Shown here: positions 36,581-45,852 of the stretch, one piece after another
Layout: every line of letters begins with the position of its first letter
Position numbering within the stretch: the stretch's first letter is position 1
Origin: an uncultured Marinobacter sp.
Lineage (GTDB): Bacteria; Pseudomonadota; Gammaproteobacteria; Pseudomonadales; Oleiphilaceae
Assembly: GCF_947259545.1 (NCBI RefSeq)
Contig: NZ_CAMYMK010000002.1
Coordinates: forward strand, 682,001 to 746,000
DNA: 64,000 nt
Direction: 5' to 3'
Program-made: the position numbers and the translations under genes
Notes under the pieces: generated by a model
Told to the model about the DNA's origin: nothing
What the model saw: only the letters and a program-made list of their open reading frames with translations
Databases searched by the model: none

Positions 36581-36744
36581 GCTCAATCCTCAGCGGATAT
36601 TAGTTTCAGAACTACTACGCGAAACAACTAGTCCTGTTCTCCTGCTCATACCGACGCTAGTAGATGGACCTCGGGCATCACGGATACTACGGGCTATACG
36701 TGACAATTCATTGCTTTTTGTGACGTAGGCTATGGTATTTTGGG

Positions 36745-38058
36745 TCAATCTTCAGTCACTTCTTTCAGGCGCATGGCACTGAGCGCGCCTGCCATCCCCA
36801 TCAAGCCAAGCGTCAGGATGACCGCGACATCGGAAATCATTGAGATCAGGGCTGTGAATCCGCCGATAACAAGCAGCAGAACACCAATAACAGTGTTGCT
36901 GACAGCGGTATAATCCGTGCGTTTGTTGCCTCCGGCCATGTCGACCAGATAGGTCTTCCGGCCAAGCCGGACGCCGGCGTGGGCGATGCTGAGGATGAAA
37001 AAGGCGATTGGATAGAACCAGACGCTGCCGGTCAGCTCCCCGCTAACCAGGGCGATTACGGCCACCAGAAGGCAGACAGAGCTGGCAATGGTGGCCCCAC
37101 GAATCATCACCCGTCGGCTGGAGGTGTCCGCCATCCAGCCCCAGATGCTGGCGCTGATAGAACTGGCCAGGCTGCTGGCCAGAAGAAAGGTTCCCAGCAA
37201 CCAGCCGTTATCTGCTCCCTTTTGGGCCAGCACGACAAAATACGGTGAGGCCAGAGCGGAGCAGAGTAATAGGGCGCGGGTGATGACAAAATGCCGGAAA
37301 GGTGCGTCGTCCCGTAACAGTGACAGGCTCTTGAATGCATCTGTGAGGGCGTTGCCGCCCCCGCCTGTTTCGCCGTGATGCTCCTGAATGCCGGCGAACA
37401 GGAAACCCGCCATCAGCCACAGGGTGGCTGCCAGCAACAGAAGCAGGGTATAGAACGCAATGCCCGGGTCGCCACGGTCCCAGAACAGGAGGACGGTTAG
37501 CACCACAGTGGCGGAGCCGCCGATGGTGGTTGCCAGGCCGGACAGGCGGCCTCGACGGGTCTTGGGAATGCATTTACCCTGCACATCCTTCATCGAGACC
37601 GAGCAGAATCCTCGGGACAGGGAAAAGGCCACCAGTGCGGCAATCACTCCGCCACCAGCAGCATACCCCTCGAAGAACCAGATGCTGGCCGCCATCGCCA
37701 CAACACTGATGGCCTGACCGAAGCTGCCCAGTGTCCAGAACCATTTTCTAATGGGTTTGCGCCGTACCCAGGCCGCAATAACCATCTGCGGCACCATGGA
37801 CCCGGACTCCCGGATGGGTACCAGCCAGGCGACCAGGGCGGGGGCGCCGACCGCGCTGAGCAGCCAGGCCAGCACGGTCTTGGGGCTGATCAGCAGATCA
37901 CCGAGCTTGGTCAGGACGTTACTGGCCAGTATCAGGAAGAAATTGCGGGGCACCTCGCGGCAGGCCTCATCGGAAATATCCTTGCAGACCCTGGCGTCTT
38001 CCTCGTTGGCGATCAGGGCATAGAGTTGTTCCGCTGCATTTCTGGACTTCGCTGACAA
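36745..38058 (-). CDS. MFS transporter
   Basis: A 437-residue carrier of the major facilitator superfamily with about 12 membrane helices in two halves. The N-terminal cytosolic region is long and acidic (AAEQLYALIANEEDARVCKDISDEACREVP). The helix 2-3 loop (MVIAAWVRRKPIRKW) and the LGRKTYLVDMAGG segment late in the second half are MFS-like. The substrate is not predictable. It is monocistronic, divergent from rlmJ 134 bp away. Confidence 0.85.
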   Translation of the reverse strand: MSAKSRNAAEQLYALIANEEDARVCKDISDEACREVPRNFFLILASNVLTKLGDLLISPKTVLAWLLSAVGAPALVAWLVPIRESGSMVPQMVIAAWVRRKPIRKWFWTLGSFGQAISVVAMAASIWFFEGYAAGGGVIAALVAFSLSRGFCSVSMKDVQGKCIPKTRRGRLSGLATTIGGSATVVLTVLLFWDRGDPGIAFYTLLLLLAATLWLMAGFLFAGIQEHHGETGGGGNALTDAFKSLSLLRDDAPFRHFVITRALLLCSALASPYFVVLAQKGADNGWLLGTFLLASSLASSISASIWGWMADTSSRRVMIRGATIASSVCLLVAVIALVSGELTGSVWFYPIAFFILSIAHAGVRLGRKTYLVDMAGGNKRTDYTAVSNTVIGVLLLVIGGFTALISMISDVAVILTLGLMGMAGALSAMRLKEVTED

Positions 38059-38192
38059 GTGTGCCTCCTCTGGAAACCGGGATCCGCTCGGGATGATAAC
38101 AGGGCCGGCGCGCAGGCCCCAGTTGGCTTGCTCCCTTTCCGATCTTCGGGCCTAATGCGGACATACGATGACCGATCGCCACAGGATGTTTC

Positions 38193-39041
38193 ATGCTCAG
38201 CTATCTCCACGGTTTTCATGCCGGTAACTTTGCCGATGTCCAGAAACACGCGGCCCAGGTTCTCGCGTTGCGGATGCTGCAGGCCAAACCATCCGGTATC
38301 GCCTGTTTCGACACTCATGCCGGCAGTGCACTGTATGATTTACACAGCGATCGCTCACTGAAAACGGGTGAAGCGGAGCAGGGCGTCCAGAAGCTGTGGG
38401 CGCTCGCCGGCAAGCAGCCATCCTCACTTGGAGAAGATTGGCAGCCGTTGATCGATGCGCTCACAGACATTAACCGGGGGCGCCCAACCCTGGACCGCTA
38501 CCCCGGTTCGCCGGAGTGGTTCCAGCGTTTCCGGCGCCCTCAGGATTCATTGACCACGTTCGAGCTTCATCCGACCGAGGGACGGCAGTTGGAGGATTGG
38601 GCAGGGCGGGGCAAGATCCGGGTCTTTCGTGAGGATGGCCTGCGTGGCCTGTTGCGTCAGCTGCCGCCGCCGTTGCCGAGACTGTTCGTGCTGATTGATC
38701 CGTCCTATGAAATCAAATCCGATTACGGCGCGGTGGCGGATACTCTGGCCAGCGCCTGGCGCAAATGCCGTCACGGCGTCTATCTTGTCTGGTATCCGAT
38801 ACTGACGTCGGGTCCGGACCAGGCTCTGAAGCAGGCAGTCGTGGATGGTCCGGTGTCACGGGTTCTCTGTAGCGAAATTCACCTCAAACGCCCGCCTGGC
38901 AGGGGTATGGTCGGATCAGGCATGTTGGTTGTTAATCCGCCCTGGGGCTTTGATGAACGCCTTGCGGCCATGCTGGCCGATGTCTCGGGGGATGATTGCC
39001 TGTCGGTGTCTGCTTCCATGGACTGGCTGGTTCCGGAGTAG
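38193..39041 (+). CDS. rlmJ: 23S rRNA (adenine(2030)-N(6))-methyltransferase
   Basis: A 282-residue cytosolic methyltransferase that modifies A2030 of 23S rRNA. It begins with the characteristic MLSYLHGFHAGNFADVQKH, and the SAM-binding elements FDTHAGSALYDL and the DPSYEIKSDY motif (matching the catalytic DPPY-type motif, with Ser for the second Pro) are present. The C-terminus has the MVGSGMLVVNPPW block. Length matches E. coli RlmJ (280). Confidence 0.95.
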   Translation: MLSYLHGFHAGNFADVQKHAAQVLALRMLQAKPSGIACFDTHAGSALYDLHSDRSLKTGEAEQGVQKLWALAGKQPSSLGEDWQPLIDALTDINRGRPTLDRYPGSPEWFQRFRRPQDSLTTFELHPTEGRQLEDWAGRGKIRVFREDGLRGLLRQLPPPLPRLFVLIDPSYEIKSDYGAVADTLASAWRKCRHGVYLVWYPILTSGPDQALKQAVVDGPVSRVLCSEIHLKRPPGRGMVGSGMLVVNPPWGFDERLAAMLADVSGDDCLSVSASMDWLVPE

Positions 39042-39077
39042 ATCGAATCCTGTTTTTGTTGTGAGGGAGTGTGTTGT

Positions 39078-40313
39078 TTGGCCAAAGTTGCCGAAAAGCA
39101 AGTAGTTCATCCGCAACTGCCCGGAGGCCTGATTCCGCTGGAGGAATGGCGGCTTCCTGAAACATCCGTTCATCGGTCTGTAAAGGACGCCATACGCAAT
39201 GCCTGGACACAGGTAACAACCGGCCTTTCGCCGGACGATGAGGCATTCGAAAGCCTGGATGATCTCCCAATGCTGTCGCGGGGCCAGATTGAACGATTTG
39301 CCCCAGACCCGGATTACGGCCGCATCGCCAGTCTGTTGCTGGCGTCGGTGGCGGACAGTCAGGGGAATAATCCCGTGAGTTTTCTGGTGGCACCGCCTTT
39401 CTCCGGTATACGCAAAGCCCTTGAAGTGCTGGCAGACGATGACGCCGCTGGGGTACGGAATCTGATTATGCCCCCTGAAAACCTGCTGCTGTCCGACAGC
39501 GATGCCTCGGAATGGTGGGATGCCTGCGATCTTTCGACCCCCTGGGTTATTCCCGAATTGGCGAGTTTCTGGCTCAGGCACCGCTCCGGACTGGCGTTGG
39601 TGCGGGAGCTTTTGCGACGAGTTGCCGCCAATGAGGTTGGAGACGGTTTGATTGGTTGCTCAAGCTGGTGCTGGCAATTCTGGAGTTATTACCTGCCTGA
39701 CGCGCGATTTCAGCCGCTGACGCCGGCTCCCATGGATTCCGGCAAGCTTGGCCTCTGGCTGGGTGGCCTGGCGGCCCCGGCCAGCGACTCCGGGGTCGTG
39801 GCAAGAATGGCCGATACCGGGTTATGGGTACTCCCTTCGGACCCTGATGCTCTGGGCGAGGGGAACAAAACGGCGAATTTCCTCCGCGATCTGGCTGCCC
39901 TGTCCAGGGGGATTCCCGGGGTTGCCCTGGGCATCTGGCAAAAGGCGCTGCGGGCCAGGCCCGAAGAAGAAAAGCTGGAGTCGAAAGAGCAGGGCGAGCG
40001 CCAGTCAGTGCGCGCGCACTGCTGGGTCGCGCCACTGAACAAGCTCAGTCTTCCCGTGGTGCCTTCTTCCTCTGGTCGTGGGCTTGAGTTCATTCTTCAT
40101 GCCTTGTTGTTGCACGATGGCCTGGGCAGCGATCGTCTTGAGTTGGTGACAGGGATGAAAGGCCATGAGGTAGCCCCGGCGCTGAATCGATTGCTGAGGG
40201 CCGATCTGGTCGAGTACCACGAGAGTGACGGGGTATGGCGGGTCACGCCTCTGGGCTATCCCGCCATTCGCAGGCAACTGCAGAGCGACGGCTTCCCCGT
40301 TGATGCCTTTTGA
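39078..40313 (+). CDS. unrecognised protein adjacent to mscS
   Basis: A 411-residue protein that I do not recognise. It has no signal peptide or membrane segment. A segment FLVAPPFSGIRKALEVLA resembles a degenerate nucleotide-binding loop, followed by a possible acidic strand (NLIMPPENLLLS). A C-terminal stretch (RLELVTGMKGHEVAPALNRLLRADLVEYHESDGVWRVTP) looks like a winged helix. So it may be a degenerate AAA-like ATPase with a DNA- or protein-binding domain; this is speculative. The start is TTG at 39078, because GAGGGAG at 39063-39069 has correct spacing for it; a GTG at 39069 would overlap that site. It ends 12 bp before an MscS-family channel gene and is likely cotranscribed. Confidence 0.8.
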   Translation: MAKVAEKQVVHPQLPGGLIPLEEWRLPETSVHRSVKDAIRNAWTQVTTGLSPDDEAFESLDDLPMLSRGQIERFAPDPDYGRIASLLLASVADSQGNNPVSFLVAPPFSGIRKALEVLADDDAAGVRNLIMPPENLLLSDSDASEWWDACDLSTPWVIPELASFWLRHRSGLALVRELLRRVAANEVGDGLIGCSSWCWQFWSYYLPDARFQPLTPAPMDSGKLGLWLGGLAAPASDSGVVARMADTGLWVLPSDPDALGEGNKTANFLRDLAALSRGIPGVALGIWQKALRARPEEEKLESKEQGERQSVRAHCWVAPLNKLSLPVVPSSSGRGLEFILHALLLHDGLGSDRLELVTGMKGHEVAPALNRLLRADLVEYHESDGVWRVTPLGYPAIRRQLQSDGFPVDAF

Positions 40314-40325
40314 CAGGAGCGGTGT

Positions 40326-41126
40326 ATGGGCGATCTTGATTTAAGCGGTGCATTTTCCGGTATCACGACCGATGCGCTGCTGGAAGCGTTATTCCTGATA
40401 GTGCTGGCTTCCATCGTGATCATGCTGGCGCAGAACCTGTTGCCACGTGTGGCGCATACTCTGGGCGGCAAACCACGGTTATACCTGTTGGCTTCCGTTC
40501 CCCTGCTGCGGTTGGTGGTCATCGTGGCCACCATCATTTTTGTGGTGCCGGTTCTGGTGGAGCCGTCGTTCGAAAACATGGTGGCGATTTTTGGCGCCCT
40601 GGCCCTGGCTCTGGGGTTCGCTTTCAAGGATTACGCCAATAGCCTGATTGCCGGCATCGTGACGCTGTATGAGATGCCCTACCGGCCCGGCGACTGGATA
40701 GAGGTCAACGGGCAATATGGGGAAGTAAAGTCCATCGGTACCCGATCGGCGGAGATTGTCACGCCGGACGACGACGTGGTGATCATTCCTCACAGCACCC
40801 TTTGGACAGCCCTGATCGCCAACGGTAATGATGGCACTGACAATCTGATGTGCGTGACGGAGTTTCACGTCGAGCCCCATCATGAGGTCAGCGCCGTGCT
40901 GTCACTTCTGCGGGATATGGCTTACACCAGTCCTTGGGTGAAAACATGGCAGCCAGTATCCGTGACGGTGCGGAATACTCCCTATGGCATGCAGTACAAG
41001 GTCAAGGCCTACCCCCTGGCACCCAGGGAGCAGTTCCGGTTTATTACGGACCTGACAGCGCGGGGCACGGAAGCCCTGGCGTCGGAGGGGGTGCGTATGG
41101 TGTCAGTACCCGTTGCTGCTGTTTGA
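40326..41126 (+). CDS. MscS-family mechanosensitive channel
   Basis: A 266-residue small-conductance mechanosensitive channel. There are three or so N-terminal membrane helices; the pore-lining helix region is around FGALALALGFAFKDYANSLIAGI, the MscS signature. A beta domain (YRPGDWIEVNGQYGEVKSIGTRSAEIVTPDDDVVIIPHSTLW) and a C-terminal alpha/beta domain follow. It should gate on membrane tension during hypoosmotic shock. It is preceded by an unrecognised gene 12 bp upstream, and its 3' end overlaps the convergent TRAP protein gene by 24 bp. Confidence 0.9.
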   Translation: MGDLDLSGAFSGITTDALLEALFLIVLASIVIMLAQNLLPRVAHTLGGKPRLYLLASVPLLRLVVIVATIIFVVPVLVEPSFENMVAIFGALALALGFAFKDYANSLIAGIVTLYEMPYRPGDWIEVNGQYGEVKSIGTRSAEIVTPDDDVVIIPHSTLWTALIANGNDGTDNLMCVTEFHVEPHHEVSAVLSLLRDMAYTSPWVKTWQPVSVTVRNTPYGMQYKVKAYPLAPREQFRFITDLTARGTEALASEGVRMVSVPVAAV

Positions 41127-42206
41127 AGCGGTCAGTTCCTGTTCCCGTTTGGCGATCATGTCCAGTAACGTATTGAGTATTTCCTCTCCGCGGTCACCGG
41201 CCCGTTCAACATAGGTATCACGGGCACTGAGGCTGGCTTCGCGGAAGCGTTCGCGCTCTTCCTCGGTCAGTCTCACCAGCGAGATATTACTGTCCTCGGT
41301 TATTTTTTGCAGCCTGGATTCGTTCAGCTCCGCCTGTTTACGGTAAATCAGCTGGGCAACCTTTGTGAGGGCGCCATCCAGCCATTGCTGCTGTTCCTCC
41401 GGCAGGGCTTCGTACCATTCGCGGTTGGAGATTACTGAGGCAATAAACTGGGCCGGGCGTGCAAAGGTCATGGTGTTCTGGACCTCATAGAAGCCCATCT
41501 CTTCAATGGCGAAAATCGGATTGGCCTGGCCATCAATCCGTTGCAACTGGAGGTCGCTGTAGACCTGGGAGTAGGGTGTGGGCTGGGGATCGGCGCCATA
41601 CGCCCGGTAAGCTTCCTTTGCCAGGTTTGCCGTCATGGTCCGTATCTTGAGTCCGTCAAAGTCCTCGGGGCTGCGCAGGGGTTTATTGGCGGTCCACACC
41701 ATCCAGCCCTCCGGCACAAAACCCAGGAGCTTCATGTTGTGCTCGGCGTAGGGGGCGCTGAACAGCTCCAGAAGCTGGTCGCTGGCCAGGAGCTGGCGAT
41801 TAACTTCATTGTGGTCGGACAACACATAATGCAGGGTAAACACGCCCACTTCCGGAATGGCGTCAGCCAGATGTCCGGGAGAAGCGAAGGCAAGATGAAC
41901 GGAGCCATCCTGCGTCAGCTCTGTCAATTGAGCTGACGTGCCCAACGAACCATAGGGGAAAATGTCCAGCTTGATATTGCCCTCGGAAATGCTTTCGATC
42001 CGCTCCTTGAGTTCATTGGCATAGACATGCTGGACACTGCCCTCAATCTCTTCCAGGGCAAATCGCCAGGTGACCGGGTAGTCTGGCACACCGTTGTTCG
42101 ATCCGGTTACCTCGGGCTCTTTCTCCTGTTGCGGTTCCGAGCAGCCTGCCAGCATGGCCAGTACTGCTGCGAACAACAGGGTAAGCCGCGGGCGAAATGA
42201 TGGCAT
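41103..42206 (-). CDS. TRAP transporter DctP-type solute-binding lipoprotein
   Basis: A 367-residue binding protein of the DctP family. The signal ends in a lipobox (LAGCSEP), so it is membrane-anchored instead of freely periplasmic. The DctP core is present: WRFALEEIEGSVQHVYANELKERIESISEGNIKLDIFPYGSLG, the arginine-containing PLRSPEDFDGLKIRTM block that clamps carboxylates, and DGQANPIFAIEEMGFYEVQNTM. No DctQ or DctM membrane subunit is in the window, so its partners lie elsewhere or it has a sensory role. The ATG at 42206 has GGAGACA upstream. Its 3' end overlaps mscS by 24 bp on the opposite strand. Confidence 0.9.
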   Translation of the reverse strand: MPSFRPRLTLLFAAVLAMLAGCSEPQQEKEPEVTGSNNGVPDYPVTWRFALEEIEGSVQHVYANELKERIESISEGNIKLDIFPYGSLGTSAQLTELTQDGSVHLAFASPGHLADAIPEVGVFTLHYVLSDHNEVNRQLLASDQLLELFSAPYAEHNMKLLGFVPEGWMVWTANKPLRSPEDFDGLKIRTMTANLAKEAYRAYGADPQPTPYSQVYSDLQLQRIDGQANPIFAIEEMGFYEVQNTMTFARPAQFIASVISNREWYEALPEEQQQWLDGALTKVAQLIYRKQAELNESRLQKITEDSNISLVRLTEEERERFREASLSARDTYVERAGDRGEEILNTLLDMIAKREQELTASNSSNGY

Positions 42207-42300
42207 GTCTGTGTCTCCAATGAATTTTCCGGTCTGAATCTCCATATAACAAGGTATCACAAGATCCCGGTTTTCGGGGGTGACCGTTCTGCTGTGGAAC

Positions 42301-42329
42301 AAAAAAAAGGCCCCGGTAGCGGGGCCTTT
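42301..42329 (-). terminator. intrinsic terminator for the DUF4168 gene
   Basis: AAAGGCCCC (42306-42314) pairs with GGGGCCTTT (42321-42329), with a G-C pair inside a short loop. On the minus strand the hairpin is followed by a run of T, 28 bp beyond the stop of the DUF4168 gene. Confidence 0.85.
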
Positions 42330-42356
42330 AACTGACGACGATCGCCGGGGATGCGA

Positions 42357-42755
42357 TTACATCAGCGCATCAACGCGGTTGCGTACCTTCGGCTCGCTGT
42401 TATAGGCCGTAGCAATCGCGTTGTAGGTCGGAATATCCAGTCCGGCATCTTCGATAATGGTGACCATTTTATCGTTGGCCTCCATCTGAAGCTTCTGGGC
42501 TTTTTCCTGGGAGTCCGAACTTTCGATCTTCTTCATGTATTCGTCGCGGATATCATTGATGCCGTTTTGCGCTTCGACGAATTTTTTCAGTTCCGCGTCG
42601 TTATACGTGGTTTTTTGTGTGCCCGACGCTGCCGGGTTGCTGTAACCATCCTGACCGGTCTGGGTAGGGCTTTGCTGCTGGCTTTGCTGCGCCACGGCAG
42701 GGCCTGCGGCAAGCAGTGCCATGGAGATGGTCAGTGACGTGAGAAGTTTGTTCAT
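42357..42755 (-). CDS. secreted DUF4168 protein
   Basis: A 132-residue exported protein. A Sec signal peptide (MNKLLTSLTISMALLAAGPAVA, cleaved before QQSQQ) precedes a Gln/Ser/Thr-rich linker and a DUF4168 helical domain (YNDAELKKFVEAQNGINDIRDEYMKKI and MVTIIEDAGLDIPTYNAIATAYN). Function unknown; expected in the periplasm. It is divergent from a histidine kinase/sigma-54 activator operon. A -24/-12-like sequence lies 103-118 bp upstream and a 14-bp palindrome about 205 bp upstream, so it may be the target of that pair. A terminator follows. Confidence 0.88.
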   Translation of the reverse strand: MNKLLTSLTISMALLAAGPAVAQQSQQQSPTQTGQDGYSNPAASGTQKTTYNDAELKKFVEAQNGINDIRDEYMKKIESSDSQEKAQKLQMEANDKMVTIIEDAGLDIPTYNAIATAYNSEPKVRNRVDALM

Positions 42756-42857
42756 AGTGTTACTCCTTCCTCTTCATTTGGGCCGTCGAAAGTCAAAGAC
42801 AGCCGCCGACTTGAAACCAGGTAGTTTCGGTGTATTTGCATCTGTACCCTTCGGACA

Positions 42858-42873
42858 ATCAAAGTGCGTGCCA
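42858..42873 (-). promoter_or_regulatory. candidate sigma-54 promoter for the DUF4168 gene
   Basis: On the minus strand, TGGCACG (42867-42873) is followed by four bases and TTGAT (42858-42862). The -24 part is an exact match to the sigma-54 consensus; the -12 part has GA in place of GC. It is about 103 bp before the DUF4168 start. A sigma-54-dependent activator is encoded on the other side of this intergenic region. Confidence 0.45.
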
Positions 42874-42958
42874 CCTTTCAATATCTGATTAAAATCATTA
42901 AAAACAATAAGATATGAATTTTCTTGGTTAACTTCAGTTAATAACGGTTGTGGCTATA

Positions 42959-42972
42959 TGCCACATGTGGCA
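42959..42972. promoter_or_regulatory. 14-bp perfect palindrome, possible activator site
   Basis: TGCCACATGTGGCA is a perfect palindrome 33 bp upstream of the kinase start and 86 bp upstream of the -24 element of the divergent DUF4168 promoter. Position and symmetry suit a binding site for the dimeric NtrC-type regulator encoded by the operon. AT-rich DNA lies between it and the promoter, as expected for looping. Confidence 0.5.
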
Positions 42973-43004
42973 AAACGTTGTGACATTTTGTCGGAGTGCG
43001 CCTT

Positions 43005-44477
43005 ATGCAAAGGCCTGTCCTGAATGCAGGAAGAATGTTTCGTTCGCTGCGCCTGACACTGGTACTGAGTCTGGTGGTACCGCTGATGTTATTCAGTGGT
43101 CTGGCGATATACCTGGGCTTGAGCGCAGTTGAGCGCAACCTGAATGATCGGTTGAGGGAAGACCTCGAACTCGTGGCCCGGGCCGTCAGCGGCCCCCTTT
43201 CCAGAGCGATGTCGGAAGGGGATGAGATCGTAATGGGGGAATCCCTGGAATCCATTTTCCGGATTGGCAGGGTGTACGGGGCCTCGGTGTTTGATGAGGA
43301 GGGTAAACAGGTTGCCAGTCTCGGCGTGGCGGACAGTGACGTCGGTAGCAGTAAAAGTGCCGAGCAGGTCATCGCCAGTGGTGAACTGGGCGGGGCCTTT
43401 CGCCGGGTGGAAGGAAAGTCTGTGTTTTCCCAGTTTACGCCCCTGGTCGCGGAGAATGGCCGTATTCAGGGACTGTTGCAGATTACCCGAAAACGCAGTG
43501 ACTTCCACGAACTTGTGGCCTCAAGTCGTCTTTGGGCCATTGTCATCTGGTGTTCTTTTTCCCTGATAGTGATTTTCGTGGTGGTGCTGGGGCATTACGG
43601 CGCCGTGGGTCGCCATGTTAGCCGGTTATTGGAAATTATGTATGGGATGGCGCCCGGGCACTGGCGTGTTGATTCCCGTCCGGGTGGCCCCCGGGAGCTG
43701 CGGCAGATTCATGAGGGCCTTCAGGATATTGGCGAGCGAATGGCCGCGGCGGAAGAGGAAATCAGCGAGCGTGTCGTGCGTGAGCGGGAGCTGGCGGAGC
43801 AGCTCGAGTACCAGGAAAAGGTGGCCATGATTGGCCGCGTGGCCGGTGGTGTGGCTCACGAGCTCGGAGCTCCGCTGAACGTCATTCAGGGGCGCGCGAA
43901 CATTCTGCGCCGCGCGGGTTTGCAGGCGGGGCAGGAGCGGCACCTGGACGACATTGAGCATCAGGTGGAGCGTATGACCCTGATTATCCAACAGCTGCTT
44001 GATTGTTTCCGTCATGTGCCGGACTCACGAAGAAATACCGATTTGGCGAAGATCCTGCGCGAGGTGACCCATCGCATTTCCGATGATCCCAAATGCTCGG
44101 AGAAGACGGTCGTGACCCACGGCCTGGAGCAGCAAGCAGGGATCAAAGCCGAACCAACCCGTCTTGAGCTGGCGTGTGCCAACGTAGTCCGCAATGCCTG
44201 CCAGTCCAGCAAAACCCAGGTCGAGTTGTCGCTGTTGCACGATAACGGTTTCTGGGAAGTTCGTGTTGATGATGACGGCGAGGGTATTTCCCCCGACGTC
44301 CGGGATCGTATCTTTGAGCCCTTTTACAGCACCCGTCCAGCCGGAGAGGGAACGGGCCTGGGGCTCGCGGTGGTGGGCAGTGTTCTCAAGGAGCATGGGG
44401 GTTACGCAGAGGTTGGTGATAGCCCCTGTGGTGGCTGTCGTATGAGTCTGTTCTGGCCGGGAGGTGAGTATGAATGA
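43005..44477 (+). CDS. membrane sensor histidine kinase (NtrB-class partner)
   Basis: A 490-residue kinase. Membrane helices at about 14-38 and 175-196 flank a periplasmic sensor domain with a Cache/PAS-like pattern ([20 protein letters not shown]). A HAMP-like linker and coiled coil follow, then His285 in [12 protein letters not shown] and the ATPase boxes ([31 protein letters not shown]). The ATG at 43005 has CGGAG well spaced; a GTG at 42996 is less likely. It overlaps the regulator start by 8 bp. The sensor ligand is unknown. Confidence 0.9.
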   Translation: MQRPVLNAGRMFRSLRLTLVLSLVVPLMLFSGLAIYLGLSAVERNLNDRLREDLELVARAVSGPLSRAMSEGDEIVMGESLESIFRIGRVYGASVFDEEGKQVASLGVADSDVGSSKSAEQVIASGELGGAFRRVEGKSVFSQFTPLVAENGRIQGLLQITRKRSDFHELVASSRLWAIVIWCSFSLIVIFVVVLGHYGAVGRHVSRLLEIMYGMAPGHWRVDSRPGGPRELRQIHEGLQDIGERMAAAEEEISERVVRERELAEQLEYQEKVAMIGRVAGGVAHELGAPLNVIQGRANILRRAGLQAGQERHLDDIEHQVERMTLIIQQLLDCFRHVPDSRRNTDLAKILREVTHRISDDPKCSEKTVVTHGLEQQAGIKAEPTRLELACANVVRNACQSSKTQVELSLLHDNGFWEVRVDDDGEGISPDVRDRIFEPFYSTRPAGEGTGLGLAVVGSVLKEHGGYAEVGDSPCGGCRMSLFWPGGEYE

Positions 44478-45852
44478 CAGACATCCTTCCATTTTGCTGG
44501 TAGAGGATGACGCCAGCCTTTGCTTGCTGTTGGCGGAAGAGCTGGAGCTGGACGGGTATCGTGTAGAAACCGCGTCGACGGCTGCGGAGGGCAAGCAAAA
44601 AGCACTGGCGAGTATGCCCGGCCTGATTGTCTCTGATTTGCGCTTGCCGGATGAGGACGGGTTGTCGATCCTGCGGGAACTTCAGACCGCCGGGCATTCG
44701 GTACCCTTTATCATCATCACGGCATTCGGCACGGTCGACCAGGCGGTAGACGCCCTCAAGGCTGGGGCTGACGATTTCCTCACCAAGCCACTGTCCACCG
44801 ATCATCTGCGTTTGAAAATTCGACGCCTGTTGGCCCAGGCTGAAATCACCAGTGAACTGGCCAGGTATAAATCCAGAAGCAGCGAGGATACTGCGCTGGG
44901 GCTGGTCGGCGAAAGTGCCGCCATGCAGCGGTTGCGTACCGAAATCCGTCAGGTCGCCCGCAGTCACGCCGCCGTGCTCATCAACGGCGAGAGCGGCACT
45001 GGCAAAGAGTTGGTGGCGAGGGCGATTCACCAGGAAAGCGAGCGCAAAGGAAAACCCTTCCTGCCGATCAATTGTGCGGGTATCCCCCAGGAACTGATGG
45101 AGAGCGAGTTCTTCGGACATGAGGCAGGGGCGTTTACCGGTGCCAGGCAGGCAAGAAAAGGGCTCTTCGCCGAGGCAGATGGTGGCACTCTGTTGCTGGA
45201 CGAAATTGGTGAAATGCCCCTGGCGTTACAGGCCAAGCTTTTGCGGGTGTTACAGGAGGGCACCATCAAGCCCGTGGGGGCTGATCAGGAAGAAACCGTG
45301 GATGTCCGTATCATCGCAGCAACACATGTGGATCTGTTAAAGGCGGTTGAAGAGGGTGCCTTCCGTGAGGATCTGTACTACCGGCTGGAGACTCTGGCGC
45401 TGGTGGTGCCGCCATTGCGGGAGCGGGGCGACGATGTTGATATTCTTGCCATGCATTTCCTCAAAGAGGCGGCTCTGCGGCACAATCGTGGCTTTATGCG
45501 TCTTGGGGAGGTGGTGTCCAGGACCCTGATGGATTACCCGTTTCCGGGTAATGTGCGGGAGCTTGCCAGTGCCATTGAACGTGCCGTGACTTTTTGTGAT
45601 GGTGACGTGATCCAGCCTGAGCATCTGCCTGCCAGGATCCGTAAGCGCCAGGCTGATTCTCCCGCTGCACCAACCCGGCTCAATGCGGATAATCTGGCAG
45701 ATTGGCCCACCCTTGAAACCCTCCAGCAGAATTACGTCAGCGACGTCATCCGTGCCGTGGGCGGTAACAAGCGCCGGGCCGCCCAGATCCTGGGGGTGAA
45801 TCGAAGGACACTCTATCGCTGGCTGGATGCCGGTGCGGGGGAAAAGGAATGA
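44470..45852 (+). CDS. sigma-54-dependent response regulator (NtrC family)
   Basis: A 460-residue activator with a receiver domain (acidic pocket EDD at 12-14, phosphoacceptor Asp56), an AAA+ domain (Walker A GESGTGKE near 175, GAFTGA near 220, DEIGEMP, RIIAATH) and a C-terminal Fis-type helix-turn-helix ([19 protein letters not shown]). The GAFTGA loop, which contacts sigma-54, is intact, so it should open sigma-54 promoters after phosphorylation by the upstream kinase. The ATG at 44470 has GGAGG before it. It ends in a 4-bp ATGA overlap with the transporter gene. Confidence 0.93.
   Translation: MNDRHPSILLVEDDASLCLLLAEELELDGYRVETASTAAEGKQKALASMPGLIVSDLRLPDEDGLSILRELQTAGHSVPFIIITAFGTVDQAVDALKAGADDFLTKPLSTDHLRLKIRRLLAQAEITSELARYKSRSSEDTALGLVGESAAMQRLRTEIRQVARSHAAVLINGESGTGKELVARAIHQESERKGKPFLPINCAGIPQELMESEFFGHEAGAFTGARQARKGLFAEADGGTLLLDEIGEMPLALQAKLLRVLQEGTIKPVGADQEETVDVRIIAATHVDLLKAVEEGAFREDLYYRLETLALVVPPLRERGDDVDILAMHFLKEAALRHNRGFMRLGEVVSRTLMDYPFPGNVRELASAIERAVTFCDGDVIQPEHLPARIRKRQADSPAAPTRLNADNLADWPTLETLQQNYVSDVIRAVGGNKRRAAQILGVNRRTLYRWLDAGAGEKE

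Noticed and set aside
38013..38318. Minus-strand frame across the MFS/rlmJ gap
   Set aside because: It overlaps the 5' ends of both genes in other phases and lacks a ribosome site.
42969..42986. Sigma-54 promoter for the kinase operon at TGGCAAAACGTTGTG
   Set aside because: The GG and GC dinucleotides are not at the required 10-base spacing (TG at the -12 position), so the match is poor.
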